IMG/VR virus record: IMGVR_UViG_3300045051_000031
Coordinates: 1 to 29,669 of that record
Strand: one strand, 5' to 3'
Origin: a virus
Length of the DNA: 29,669 bases
Shown here piece by piece: positions 22,039 to 29,669 of this stretch (its first letter is position 1; every line of letters begins with the position of its first letter). The position numbers were made by a program, and so were the translations under genes. The notes below the pieces were generated by a model that saw nothing but the letters and a program-made list of their open reading frames with translations, was not told the origin of the DNA and did no database searches.

Positions 22039-23082
22039 TTAAGCAACACCAACTAAACGCACACCTGCAAATACATCACGAATTGTTGAACATACACGCT
22101 TTTCAGCATAGAAAGTAATGAAACCAACTGATGTTTGTTCAGTCAATTTAATTGACATTTCTTCATTGTCAGCGATAGTAAAGAATCTGTCCCACTCACC
22201 AAGATAAACAGGATACTTACCGTTGCCTGCAACATCCATGTAAGGGTTTGGAATAACACGGTGACCAAAGATATAAATTACCGCACCGCCATCTTCGCTA
22301 CCAACTTCCAAGAAGTTATTGGCTGTTGTTGATGCCTTTAGTTTACGCAACGCCTGAATTGTGCTTGGGTGCATCATCCATGATGTTGTTTCTTTGTATA
22401 AATACTGTGATGGCAAAGCACCTTGCAAATTAGCCAAGTCATCATAAGTAACTGCTGTTGCTGATGCTTGCTGTACTTGCAATACTGTGTGCAAACCGTT
22501 AGTAATGGCTGAACCGCTTGTACCAAATGATGCTGATGATGTAGAACCTGCATAGCTATTTAAACCACGCAAACCACTTGTTGCACCATAGTTAACAGTT
22601 GTTGAACCTGATTGGTCATTGTTAAACATCATTGACAATGCTTCTTGTTGGGCAAATTCCAACATCAAATCTTCGGCAATTGTTTCTTCAAGATAGTTAA
22701 TATCTGACAACACGGCTGTTCTTACGGGTACGCTTGCATTGATACAGCGTACAGGTAATTGCCAAAATGATGTTGCAATATTTGGTGAACCTGTATTGTT
22801 ATTGATTGGATAGCCCCACGGGTTGTTTGAACCGTTTTCAATTAGTGTGGCGTTACCTGTTTTAACAACAAACGCTTCGTCTGAACCGCTTGTAATAATC
22901 TTTCGTGCAACATCTCGCAATGGGTTATGTTCACGCTTTGATGCAAACGCATCGTCATAAATAACACGCCCACCAACACCGCTACCTGAACCTGTTAGTG
23001 CTGATGCTTCATTTAAATTAACTTTTGCTTCGCCTTCAACTAAAGCAGTTTTAACGGCTTCAAGAATTGGATTGGTTTTCAT
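22039..23082 (-). CDS. second major capsid-like protein (HK97 fold), no delta domain
   Basis: This 347-residue paralog of the upstream capsid protein shares EASALTG-x-G-x-GxGGR, P-x-RTA-x-L-x-DI, EF-x-Q-x-EALSM-x-x-NNDQ, LRGLN-x-Y and the end VGFITF-x-x-EKR. It has only about 24 residues before the EASALTG motif, against about 103 in the other, so the coiled-coil scaffold part is missing. It may build pentamers, decorate or replace part of the shell, or be a duplicate with a new role. I use the ATG at 23082 (GGAAATAAAC site), not that at 23094. It follows a terminator. Confidence 0.8.
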   Translation of the reverse strand: MKTNPILEAVKTALVEGEAKVNLNEASALTGSGSGVGGRVIYDDAFASKREHNPLRDVARKIITSGSDEAFVVKTGNATLIENGSNNPWGYPINNNTGSPNIATSFWQLPVRCINASVPVRTAVLSDINYLEETIAEDLMLEFAQQEALSMMFNNDQSGSTTVNYGATSGLRGLNSYAGSTSSASFGTSGSAITNGLHTVLQVQQASATAVTYDDLANLQGALPSQYLYKETTSWMMHPSTIQALRKLKASTTANNFLEVGSEDGGAVIYIFGHRVIPNPYMDVAGNGKYPVYLGEWDRFFTIADNEEMSIKLTEQTSVGFITFYAEKRVCSTIRDVFAGVRLVGVA

Positions 23083-23102
23083 GTTTATTTCCATAATAAG
23101 TT

Positions 23103-23131
23103 GTAAAAAAGGTGGGGGCTGTTAACCCCCA
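23103..23131 (-). terminator. Rho-independent terminator between the two capsid genes
   Basis: On the minus strand, TGGGGG-TTAACAG-CCCCCA forms a 6-bp stem followed by CC and six T. It starts about 10 nt after the stop of the first capsid gene. No promoter matching the three left-end copies is seen between it and the second capsid gene, so the second gene would depend on read-through. Confidence 0.8.
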
Positions 23132-23138
23132 TCCTTAA

Positions 23139-24467
23139 TTAAGCACCTGTTGCAGTAGAACGATAACGAACTAATGCAAATGGGTCAACAACTGATGTTG
23201 CCAAACGCTTTTCACCAAAGAATGTGATGAAACCAACTTGTGTTTGGTCATATCTGCGAAGAACCATATTTAGACGGTCAACGATTGCGTGGCAACGATT
23301 CCAATCACCAAAGTACATTGGATATTGGCTGTTTGTGCCTGCCTGTGAACCTGCTGAAGTTGGGTTTTCCAAATACTTGTTAACCACAACATCAAAGCCT
23401 AGCAATGAACCAACAATACCGTCTGTGCGTGATAAACCGTCAACATAGATTGGTCTGCCTTGGTCATCAGTCAAACCACGGATTGCTTGAAGCATCAATG
23501 GGCTAACCATGAACTTTGCAGTTGGTGTCCAATATTCTTGTGGCAAGCTGTAAATAAAGTTAACCACATCTTCGTACTGAACATTGTTTGCTGAACCAAA
23601 ACCGTTTGTAGTGATTTGGTCATAAGTTGCAATGCTATGTAAACCTGATGAAGAACCTGTGCCTGAAGAACCAAATGCAGAAGCACTTACTGTACCGCCT
23701 GTGTATGTGCTGTTAGCACCGCCATACTGATTCAAACCACGCAAACCGTTTGTGCCACCGTATGTATTTGGTGAATCTGTTTGGTCGTTGTTTTGAATCA
23801 TTGATAGTGCTTCAGCTTGACTGAATTCAACCATCATGTCATCAACCACATTGGCTTCCAAACCATCAATGTCATCCAATGATGCTGTACGGATTGGGAA
23901 AGCACAGTTAAGGTCTTGCAATGTCAACTGCCAAATGTTCATGTTTTCAGTTGTTGCATTACCGTTGTTTTGGATTGCATAACCCCATGAAGCACCTGCG
24001 TTACCAACCTTAGCACGGAATTGATAAGTTGCACCATCAGTTGCAACAGAACGGCTTAAACCACGCATAGGGTTAGCCAAACGCAAAGCATGGAATACAG
24101 GGTCATAAGCTGTTCTACCACCGATACCTGCACCGCCACCTGTCAATGCTGATGCTTCAGTCATGTACGCTTGATATTGTGCTTCATCAGCAAATACTTT
24201 TAATTCTTTTTGAACTTTAGAATCTGACTTGATGTAATCACGCAATGATTCACGAACCATACGGTTCACATCGCCACGAACTGTTTTTTCAACCTTGATG
24301 ATTGATGGGGCTTGTACTTCTGATAGTTTAGCTTCAATTGCGTTTAGCTTTTCTGTCAAAGATACTTCAACAGCTTCAGCTTTTGCAAATGCTTCGGCTT
24401 TAACTTCTTCAATCTTAGCAACTTGTTGTGCTTCAATTGAATCTAGTTTTTCAATAACTTCTTTCAT
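23139..24467 (-). CDS. major capsid protein, HK97 fold with N-terminal delta domain
   Basis: This 442-residue protein has an N-terminal coiled-coil region (residues about 1-60, E/K/A-rich) of the delta-domain type used as an internal scaffold. A linker and then the HK97-like shell fold follow (EASALTGGGAGIGGR from 104, VEFSQAEALSMIQNNDQ, KFMVSPLMLQAIRGL, VGFITFFGEKR). The protease encoded just upstream probably removes the N-terminal part near residues 95-105. This would be the main shell subunit. A terminator immediately after it fits high expression. Confidence 0.9.
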   Translation of the reverse strand: MKEVIEKLDSIEAQQVAKIEEVKAEAFAKAEAVEVSLTEKLNAIEAKLSEVQAPSIIKVEKTVRGDVNRMVRESLRDYIKSDSKVQKELKVFADEAQYQAYMTEASALTGGGAGIGGRTAYDPVFHALRLANPMRGLSRSVATDGATYQFRAKVGNAGASWGYAIQNNGNATTENMNIWQLTLQDLNCAFPIRTASLDDIDGLEANVVDDMMVEFSQAEALSMIQNNDQTDSPNTYGGTNGLRGLNQYGGANSTYTGGTVSASAFGSSGTGSSSGLHSIATYDQITTNGFGSANNVQYEDVVNFIYSLPQEYWTPTAKFMVSPLMLQAIRGLTDDQGRPIYVDGLSRTDGIVGSLLGFDVVVNKYLENPTSAGSQAGTNSQYPMYFGDWNRCHAIVDRLNMVLRRYDQTQVGFITFFGEKRLATSVVDPFALVRYRSTATGA

Positions 24468-24477
24468 TTTAGATTCC

Positions 24478-25272
24478 TTATTTAATGCGTTTATTAAGTG
24501 CCTTAGTCAACTCACGCAATTCAATTGCCTTGAGTAATTCTTCAGCTTCGGTTACCACCGCAACAGGTTCACCCTGAATTGGTGTTTCTTCAAGTTTCTT
24601 AGGTGCATCACGCATTTCTAATACTTTCTTGAAAATACTTGATGCGGTGGTCGCATCTTTTTTAGTAACGCCTGCTTCACGCAATTGTTTTTCTAAAACT
24701 CTTGGATTTAATGAACCATCTTCTTCAAAACATGATTCAAGTTTTTGTATTTCTGCATTTGGGTTGTTAGGATACATAACAACTGAAATTTCACGGAATC
24801 CACCTTTAGTAATTTGGAAATAACCGTCATCTTCTTTACCTGCTGTCAATGGCATACCTTCTTTATCAACATAACAGTATTCATCAGCGTATGCACCAAC
24901 AGAAACACCGCCAAACATCATTGGTGATTCTTTTAAAATTTCGTAAAGGTCTGAACCGCCTGCCGTATTCATATACAGCTTGCCTTTTGCAGTCATGCCT
25001 TGTTCATCAAACATGACTTCATCCCATTGACCAACGGGCATACCCATATCATTGTGATTTAAGAACATTGGCATTGGTTTGCCTGAATTGCTGAATTCAT
25101 CAGCCCAATCCATGAAACCTTCAGGTGTGTAGAAAAACTTTCTGCCGTCTGCACCTTCTCTTGCACCCCATGTTGTTGCACGGGCTTCAATTATTCCTGT
25201 TGGGGTTGCAGATTCATCTGCTGTTCTTCCCAACTGTACTTGTGCTTCGCATACTAATGTTAGATTCTTCAT
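24478..25272 (-). CDS. prohead maturation protease (S78 family)
   Basis: This 264-residue protein carries the S78 protease pattern: GIIEARATTWG at the start, H73 in MFLNHND, and S124 in FGGVSVGA. It also has GFREISVVMYPNNPNA, the usual FxEISlVxxPANpxA block. The family cleaves capsid delta domains during prohead maturation. The C-terminal third (residues about 175-264) is charged and helical, resembling a self-processing or scaffold tail. It starts behind a GGGGTAATCA site inside the 3' end of the previous ORF. Confidence 0.9.
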   Translation of the reverse strand: MKNLTLVCEAQVQLGRTADESATPTGIIEARATTWGAREGADGRKFFYTPEGFMDWADEFSNSGKPMPMFLNHNDMGMPVGQWDEVMFDEQGMTAKGKLYMNTAGGSDLYEILKESPMMFGGVSVGAYADEYCYVDKEGMPLTAGKEDDGYFQITKGGFREISVVMYPNNPNAEIQKLESCFEEDGSLNPRVLEKQLREAGVTKKDATTASSIFKKVLEMRDAPKKLEETPIQGEPVAVVTEAEELLKAIELRELTKALNKRIK

Positions 25273-25405
25273 TGATTACCCCAATAGAAATGGCTTGATT
25301 ATCGTCTTTTATCTTGTGGGGTGTAAACCGCTTTTTTGGTAGTTTAACACTAGGGTTCTTAATTTGTGAACCCATAATGTCAAATATTTTATCTATAAAT
25401 GACAT
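25214..25405 (-). CDS. 63-aa ORF overlapping the protease start
   Basis: This is a 63-residue ORF with MSFIDKIFDIMGS and a basic middle (KLPKKRFTPHKIKDDNQ). Its start overlaps the HNH gene stop (TAATG), and its last 59 nt overlap the prohead protease gene in another frame. It fills the gap between HNH and protease, which favours it being translated. No family is recognised, and it may instead be a remnant linked to the HNH insertion. Confidence 0.45.
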   Translation of the reverse strand: MSFIDKIFDIMGSQIKNPSVKLPKKRFTPHKIKDDNQAISIGVINEESNISMRSTSTVGKNSR

Positions 25406-25968
25406 TATTTACCACCATCAACAAAAACGGCTTGCCAAATTTGATGCTTTTTTGGTCTTGCCCCACTCAACCAATTTCTGATTGTATCTCTGCCAACCTT
25501 AAAATGTTGTGATGCAGAATTAATACAATCAAAAGTTACATTGTTAATTTTCACCTGTTTTGATGAAGGATTGTTTTTACCAAAGTTAGAAAAAATGCCT
25601 TTACCGCTTAAATCTTGCATTATATTTTTATGCAATCTTTTAACTTGTTCATTTTTCATGGCATTTAATACACCGCTTCTACCCTTTTTTTTGTTGGTTT
25701 CTGCTGTAAATTTTTTACCTAAATTGGGTTTTATGTTGCCAATCCTTATGCCTTCACATTTGGCTTGATTCATTAACCTGTTAAACGCCCACGCATCAGA
25801 GTAATTTTTATCTAATTTATATCTTACATAGTGTGCAATTGCATGGTCTAAAGGTGATAACAACACTAAATTATCTTTAGAATCATCACCGCCTTTATGT
25901 TTTGGCAAAATATGATGCCAATGATAGCCTTTTAACAAATCGGGTTTTTTACCAATTCGTATTGCCAT
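25405..25968 (-). CDS. HNH homing-type endonuclease with NUMOD-like domain
   Basis: This is a 187-residue basic protein. The HNH core is at residues 15-46: YHWHHILPKHKGG (H16, H18, H19), N33 in DNLVLLSPLDH, H42 and H46. The middle is lysine-rich and NUMOD3-like (GKKFTAETNKKKGRSG). The C-terminus (VTFDCINSASQHFKVGRDTI, RNWLSG) is a NUMOD1-like helix-turn-helix that would read the target site. It lies between portal and protease genes, joined by one-base overlaps on both sides. It is likely a free-standing homing endonuclease, a mobile gene rather than a structural one. Confidence 0.85.
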   Translation of the reverse strand: MAIRIGKKPDLLKGYHWHHILPKHKGGDDSKDNLVLLSPLDHAIAHYVRYKLDKNYSDAWAFNRLMNQAKCEGIRIGNIKPNLGKKFTAETNKKKGRSGVLNAMKNEQVKRLHKNIMQDLSGKGIFSNFGKNNPSSKQVKINNVTFDCINSASQHFKVGRDTIRNWLSGARPKKHQIWQAVFVDGGK

Positions 25969-27374
25969 TATTTGCCAATATTCATTTTTCTAGTTTGATT
26001 ACCGCCACCGCCACCTGTATCGGTTGGGCTTTGACCCTTAATTGCATCACCTTGTGGATTAGATTGTGATTTTGATACTAATTCATCAGCCCCGTTTACT
26101 TGTGCCATACCTAGTAATTCACGGGCTTCGTTAGGCGTAAAGATACCTGCATTAACACCTGCAACAGCAAAATTCATTTGGTCTAACGGTGAACCCTCTA
26201 AGAATTCAGTTGTATCAAACTGAATGTGTAGGCTTGGGTAACCCTTAAACAAATGCTGTTTTAACTTTTGCTGAATGTTTCTAATCATCGGTGACATGGT
26301 TGATTTGTAGAATTCATCAAGCATTGTCTGTGTGTTGTTGTACTTTTGGTCAGAAATGCCAATCATTGCAGGTGGTACGCCAAACACACCGCAAATACGC
26401 TTCATGGTTTGTGTCTTTAACTCTGCTGTTTGGGCATCCTGTAAAGTCAACATATCAACAGGGGTGTATGTCATACCTTGGTCAAGCAACATACCCTGAC
26501 CTGCTTTAGATTGGTCAGTTGTACGCCCACCTGTCATGGCGTTCCATGTTTCTTTCAGGCGTTGGGCAACTTCTTTGTACTTAGCATCAGGAATAACTTG
26601 TGTTGTACTGAAAATACCGCTTGGCTTTGCACCATTCTGCATAACAAAGTTTGCGTACAGGTCAATGTCTTGGTCTAAGCCAACCAATTCTGTTGCCAAA
26701 ATACCTTTGTTAAAACCTGCTGAACCCTGCCATGCCATTTCTTTAATGTGCATAACTTGATAGTTTGCCAATGGTTCATCTTTGCTAAAACCGTATGATG
26801 GGGTTGTCAATCTGTATGACGGATAACGGCTTGGTGTCAATTGAACTGTAATCAATGTGGCATCTAGGTTATACATCTCAATTGGCGTAAGGTTTGCATC
26901 TTTTTGGTCTTTACGCCACCAAAGAGTAAATGTTTCGCCTGCCAAATCTTGCCACATACACCATTGATACCAAAATTCATATTGACTTTGGAAATTGTTT
27001 GGGTTTGTTAGCAGGTTTAATACTTGTTTGGCTTTTGCCTTATCTCTTGCACCAACCGTTGATGATTTAACGGCATCAACATAAGTGCCATCATCTAATT
27101 GATACATTACCTTAATTGGCAGTTGTGCTAATGCACGGGCTTTGGTACTTACACACGCCATTACTGTTGAATTGCGTGATAGCGTTGACATATCAACGGT
27201 ACGCCCTGCGGTGGTAACGCTTGATGTTGTTACATAAAGCAACTGTTGGCTTACTGTTTGTCTGCCACCGTCACCTTGATAAACGACATTGTTACCTAAT
27301 TGGGTCTGACCAAACAGGGTATTAGATTCGTTATTAACGCTTTGTTTCTTACTGAAAATATCTAAAATACCCAT
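25968..27374 (-). CDS. portal protein, HK97 type
   Basis: This 468-residue protein matches HK97-family portals. It has STLSRNSTVMACVSTKARAL (the S-x-V-x-ACV motif), ALAQLPIKVM, and QVLNLLTNPNN followed by a W-rich helix region. Further on are VMHIKEMAWQGSAG and the RICGVFGVPPAMIGISD block typical of the clip/stem region. It forms the dodecameric ring at the packaging vertex. I use the ATG at 27374, which has a GGGGGAAAAC site, instead of the TTG at 27386. The C-terminal tail is glycine- and lysine-rich. Confidence 0.92.
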   Translation of the reverse strand: MGILDIFSKKQSVNNESNTLFGQTQLGNNVVYQGDGGRQTVSQQLLYVTTSSVTTAGRTVDMSTLSRNSTVMACVSTKARALAQLPIKVMYQLDDGTYVDAVKSSTVGARDKAKAKQVLNLLTNPNNFQSQYEFWYQWCMWQDLAGETFTLWWRKDQKDANLTPIEMYNLDATLITVQLTPSRYPSYRLTTPSYGFSKDEPLANYQVMHIKEMAWQGSAGFNKGILATELVGLDQDIDLYANFVMQNGAKPSGIFSTTQVIPDAKYKEVAQRLKETWNAMTGGRTTDQSKAGQGMLLDQGMTYTPVDMLTLQDAQTAELKTQTMKRICGVFGVPPAMIGISDQKYNNTQTMLDEFYKSTMSPMIRNIQQKLKQHLFKGYPSLHIQFDTTEFLEGSPLDQMNFAVAGVNAGIFTPNEARELLGMAQVNGADELVSKSQSNPQGDAIKGQSPTDTGGGGGNQTRKMNIGK

Positions 27375-27403
27375 GTTTTCCCCCAAGTTTTTCTTATTCT
27401 ATA

Positions 27404-29068
27404 TCAAAAAGTCCTAAAACCAAAACTATTTGATACATACGGGTTATCTAATGCACAATGAAACGCTGTAATCATTGCAATAATGCCGTCAACTTTTGCT
27501 GATTTATCTGCTTCATTCTTACGGATTTTAATATTTCCGTTTACATCTGTGTACACTTCGCAATTGCTTAACTGCCAACCAACAAACGGGTTGCCGTCAT
27601 GTTTGATGCCTTTTTGCAAAATCATTTTTTCCACATATTTACTTGGGTTGCTTAACACCGCCATGCCCTGCCCAACTTTCTTGACGGGCAAACCTGCTTC
27701 ATACAGGCGTGATACCAAGTTGCCTGCGTTATATGCATCATAACCAACTTCTTTTAAATCGTACTGTTGATGTTGGCTAATAATGTAATCATAGATTTCT
27801 TTGTCATCCATGACATTACCCATAGTTAATTTCAATATGCCTGAATTTATTGCGTTGCGGAATATGTCCTGATAATGCTTTGGAATTAACTCCAAACTTT
27901 CTTCAGGCAAAAAGAATTTCCATTCCGCTTCATAATCATCTTCGGCATATCGCTTTAGCGTACATACTGCGTTTAAGTCACGGGTACTTGCCAAATCAAA
28001 CGCCAAGAACACGGCTTCAGGGTCACGGGTTTCTTTAATCACACATTCGGGTGCATCCCACAAATCACGGTCAACCCACGCTGTATTTGCAGAAACAAAG
28101 ATATTCAATGTTTTACATAGGAATTCGTTTAGCGTTGCAGGCTTGTGCTTTGCTTCTTCAGCCCGTTTCATAATCGCATCTTCAAATACTGTGATGCCGT
28201 GCATTGGATTTGCCTTTGCCCAATTACTAGGTTCACGCCAATCATCATGTGGGTCTAAGCTGTATAGCAAGCCAAACCAATTTGGTTGGTCAGTTGCTTC
28301 GCCTGATAGCATAGTTTCAAACATTTGCATATCTTCAAAAAATTTCGTGTCACGGGTAAAACTTGCAGTCGTTATGTAAATCCGCAATGGATTCTGACGG
28401 GCAACCATACCTGAATGTAAAACTTCAATACTGTTGCGGTCAATGATTTGGGCTGATTCGTCAATAATCACACATGATGGGTTTTTACCGTCACCTGTTT
28501 TTTTGGTGTCACGGCTTAACGCCTTAAACATGGTTTGGCTGTCACCTGCTTTTTTAATCTCGTATTTACTTAGGTCAAACCAATTTCTGATTTCATCCGT
28601 GGTTGTTTCTACAAATCCTTTAGCAGAATCAAACACAATGGTTGCCTGTTCACGGTTTGTTGCCAATGTGAATACTTCCGCACCTGCTTCACCAAACTGT
28701 AATTCGTATAAACCGATTGCGGATGTTAATGTTGACTTGCCTGCCTTGCGTGGAATGAATACAATTACATCCGTCACCATTCGTTTTGTGTGGTCTTTCT
28801 TTGCCCTAAATCCGTAAATCGCACATATCAAGAATATCTGCCACGGTTGCAAAACCACATTTTCGCCTGCTTCTTTACCCTTGGTGTGCTTTAACTGCCC
28901 AACAAAATCTAAGAAATGTTGTGGGTAATCAGGGTCAAAATACCAACCCCATTCTTTGTTTTCAATCTGATTTAAAAACCGTTGGCAGGTCAGGCGTACA
29001 TTTCTGCAAACCTGTATTTCACCCTTGGCAACCTGAACGGCATATAAAACGCCATCTTGCCAATCCAT
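27404..29068 (-). CDS. terminase large subunit
   Basis: This 554-residue protein has the Terminase_1 layout. The ATPase has the Walker A-like FIPRKAGKST (K111) and Walker B CVIIDESA (D203, E204), with LATNREQA and a YITTAS coupling motif between the ATPase parts. The nuclease domain begins at VFLAFDLASTRDL (D358), with later acidic residues in SGILKLTMGNVMDD and DKSAKVDGIIAMITA. It powers DNA packaging and cuts the concatemer. Its start overlaps the small-subunit stop by one base (TAATG). Confidence 0.95.
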   Translation of the reverse strand: MDWQDGVLYAVQVAKGEIQVCRNVRLTCQRFLNQIENKEWGWYFDPDYPQHFLDFVGQLKHTKGKEAGENVVLQPWQIFLICAIYGFRAKKDHTKRMVTDVIVFIPRKAGKSTLTSAIGLYELQFGEAGAEVFTLATNREQATIVFDSAKGFVETTTDEIRNWFDLSKYEIKKAGDSQTMFKALSRDTKKTGDGKNPSCVIIDESAQIIDRNSIEVLHSGMVARQNPLRIYITTASFTRDTKFFEDMQMFETMLSGEATDQPNWFGLLYSLDPHDDWREPSNWAKANPMHGITVFEDAIMKRAEEAKHKPATLNEFLCKTLNIFVSANTAWVDRDLWDAPECVIKETRDPEAVFLAFDLASTRDLNAVCTLKRYAEDDYEAEWKFFLPEESLELIPKHYQDIFRNAINSGILKLTMGNVMDDKEIYDYIISQHQQYDLKEVGYDAYNAGNLVSRLYEAGLPVKKVGQGMAVLSNPSKYVEKMILQKGIKHDGNPFVGWQLSNCEVYTDVNGNIKIRKNEADKSAKVDGIIAMITAFHCALDNPYVSNSFGFRTF

Positions 29069-29541
29069 TATCCTTTAGCCCCACGCAACAGTTTTGATGC
29101 AACCGATGTACTGCCACTATTGGAATTCTTACCCCGTGACAATCTGCCTTTAGGGGTTAACCCTAATTCATTCATTAACACGATAATCCGTTTCAAGCAC
29201 TCTGTACGAATCGCAAAATGTGGGTTTGCACCAAATGTTTTGCCACCGTTAAATTGAATAATCAACGGTTCAGTTTCTAATGCCTTGTTGCATTGCACAT
29301 ACATATCAATGTGGTCAGCCAACATTGCCAATGCGTGTCGGTCTTGGAAAGTATTGATGCCATAAACCTGATGCAAAAACTCTGAAGTTTCTTCAACAAA
29401 CTTTTTCTTATCCCACGCATCAGGGTTGTCCATCCATTCCGCTTGTGGAATTCGGTCTGCAATAGTTTCTGCCATTGCATCAATGCGTACAGCGTTTGTA
29501 CTTGGGCTAACGATTTTTAATTCAGGTGGCAACTTGTTCAT
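29068..29541 (-). CDS. terminase small subunit (P27-like)
   Basis: This is a 157-residue helical protein directly upstream of the large terminase. It has FVEETSEFLHQVYGINTFQD, RHALAMLADHIDMYVQCNKA and ANPHFAIRTECLKRIIVLMN, with the NPHF-x-x-x-x...ELGLTPKGRLS pattern of P27-family (Terminase_4) small subunits. It binds the packaging site on DNA and recruits the large subunit. It starts behind AGGACATAAGAAA, preceded by the repeat region at 29566-29605. Confidence 0.85.
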   Translation of the reverse strand: MNKLPPELKIVSPSTNAVRIDAMAETIADRIPQAEWMDNPDAWDKKKFVEETSEFLHQVYGINTFQDRHALAMLADHIDMYVQCNKALETEPLIIQFNGGKTFGANPHFAIRTECLKRIIVLMNELGLTPKGRLSRGKNSNSGSTSVASKLLRGAKG

Positions 29542-29565
29542 TTTCTTATGTCCTATGTTTTTTAA

Positions 29566-29605
29566 TGCGTTTAGGGAAATCCTCTTGCGTTTAGGGAATT
29601 CCCTT
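29566..29605. repeat. direct repeats and palindrome upstream of the small terminase
   Basis: TGCGTTTAGGGAA occurs twice, at 29566-29578 and 29586-29598, with a 20-bp period (about two helical turns). The second copy runs into the perfect palindrome AGGGAATTCCCT (29594-29605). The position just before the terminase genes suits a packaging (cos/pac) or regulatory site. Confidence 0.6.
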
Positions 29606-29669
29606 TTCCCCTAGTGTAACAAAAATACAACAGTACCCCCCTTTTAAAACCAATTTGTGTGAAATTGGG
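29606..29669. other. right-edge non-coding segment
   Basis: I see no gene here. On the minus strand CTGTTGTATTTTTG (29620-29633) repeats the upstream part of promoter copy A, but without a -10 at the right distance. CCAATTT and AAATTGG (29650-29656, 29662-29668) form a 7-bp inverted repeat around GTGTG. Confidence 0.45.

Noticed and set aside
1-29669. Prophage features (integrase, attachment sites, repressor) or terminal redundancy between the window edges
   Set aside because: No integrase or CI-like repressor is present, and the two window ends share no long common sequence that I can see. The window seems to be an internal cut of a larger genome.
1-29669. tRNA or rRNA genes
   Set aside because: I saw no cloverleaf-like element with the TTCGA-type T-arm in the few intergenic gaps, all of which are under 160 nt and explained by promoters, hairpins or repeats.

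Overview
This window is a contiguous block of a tailed double-stranded DNA phage genome (Caudoviricetes, siphovirus type, HK97-fold capsid). Every gene I can support lies on the minus strand, so transcription runs from the right end to the left. Genes are tightly packed, with many ATGA and TAATG stop/start overlaps and purine-rich ribosome binding sites (AAGGA, AGGGG, AGGACATAA). GC content is low to moderate. Heptosyltransferase-like and other glycosyltransferase domains, a 3TM holin and an M15 endolysin suggest a Gram-negative host. The gene style (SG-rich collagen-like fibre, N-terminal-TM coiled-coil lysis protein, Sak3-like/YqaJ cassette) reminds me of environmental, possibly freshwater, phages; that is an impression and the host cannot be fixed from the sequence. 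I see no integrase, repressor, tRNA or reverse transcriptase.

Layout, in transcription order. (1) 29.67-29.54 kb: non-coding leader with direct repeats and a palindrome, a candidate packaging or control site. (2) 29.54-22.0 kb, head module: P27-like small terminase, large terminase, HK97-type portal, an HNH homing-type endonuclease in the portal/protease junction, a 63-aa ORF, S78 prohead protease, and two paralogous major capsid proteins separated by a terminator. (3) 22.0-18.4 kb, connector and tail tube: gp6-like connector, head closure, tail terminator, major tail protein followed by a terminator, a small unknown, HK97 gp10-like protein, and a G/GT tail assembly chaperone pair made by -1 frameshifting on GGGAAAA. 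(4) 18.4-7.8 kb: tape measure, two distal tail proteins, a GNAT protein, a J-like tip protein, a short fibre-like protein, a tail assembly-like protein, a BppU-N-like protein and a 757-aa collagen-like fibre. (5) 7.8-5.8 kb: a methyltransferase-glycosyltransferase fusion and a companion ORF that together look like a split GT9 enzyme. (6) 5.76-4.68 kb, lysis: membrane-anchored coiled-coil protein, holin, M15 peptidase, terminator. (7) 4.68 kb to the left end: early/middle-type genes driven by three near-identical promoters, then a coupled operon of small proteins, a Sak3-like annealing protein, YqaJ exonuclease, a short protein with an SSB-like DDIPF tail, a secreted cysteine-rich micropeptide, a winged-helix-like protein, two small membrane proteins and a truncated NrdR-like zinc ribbon.

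The head, tail and lysis genes form a complete siphovirus late region. The left part is a recombination and takeover module whose replication genes presumably continue beyond position 1. The strongest less-standard observations are the frameshift site with its perfect 11-bp long-range stem, the duplicated capsid gene with an intervening terminator, the split glycosyltransferase downstream of a collagen fibre, the repeated terminator-promoter cassettes, and five real small genes of 29-59 codons.
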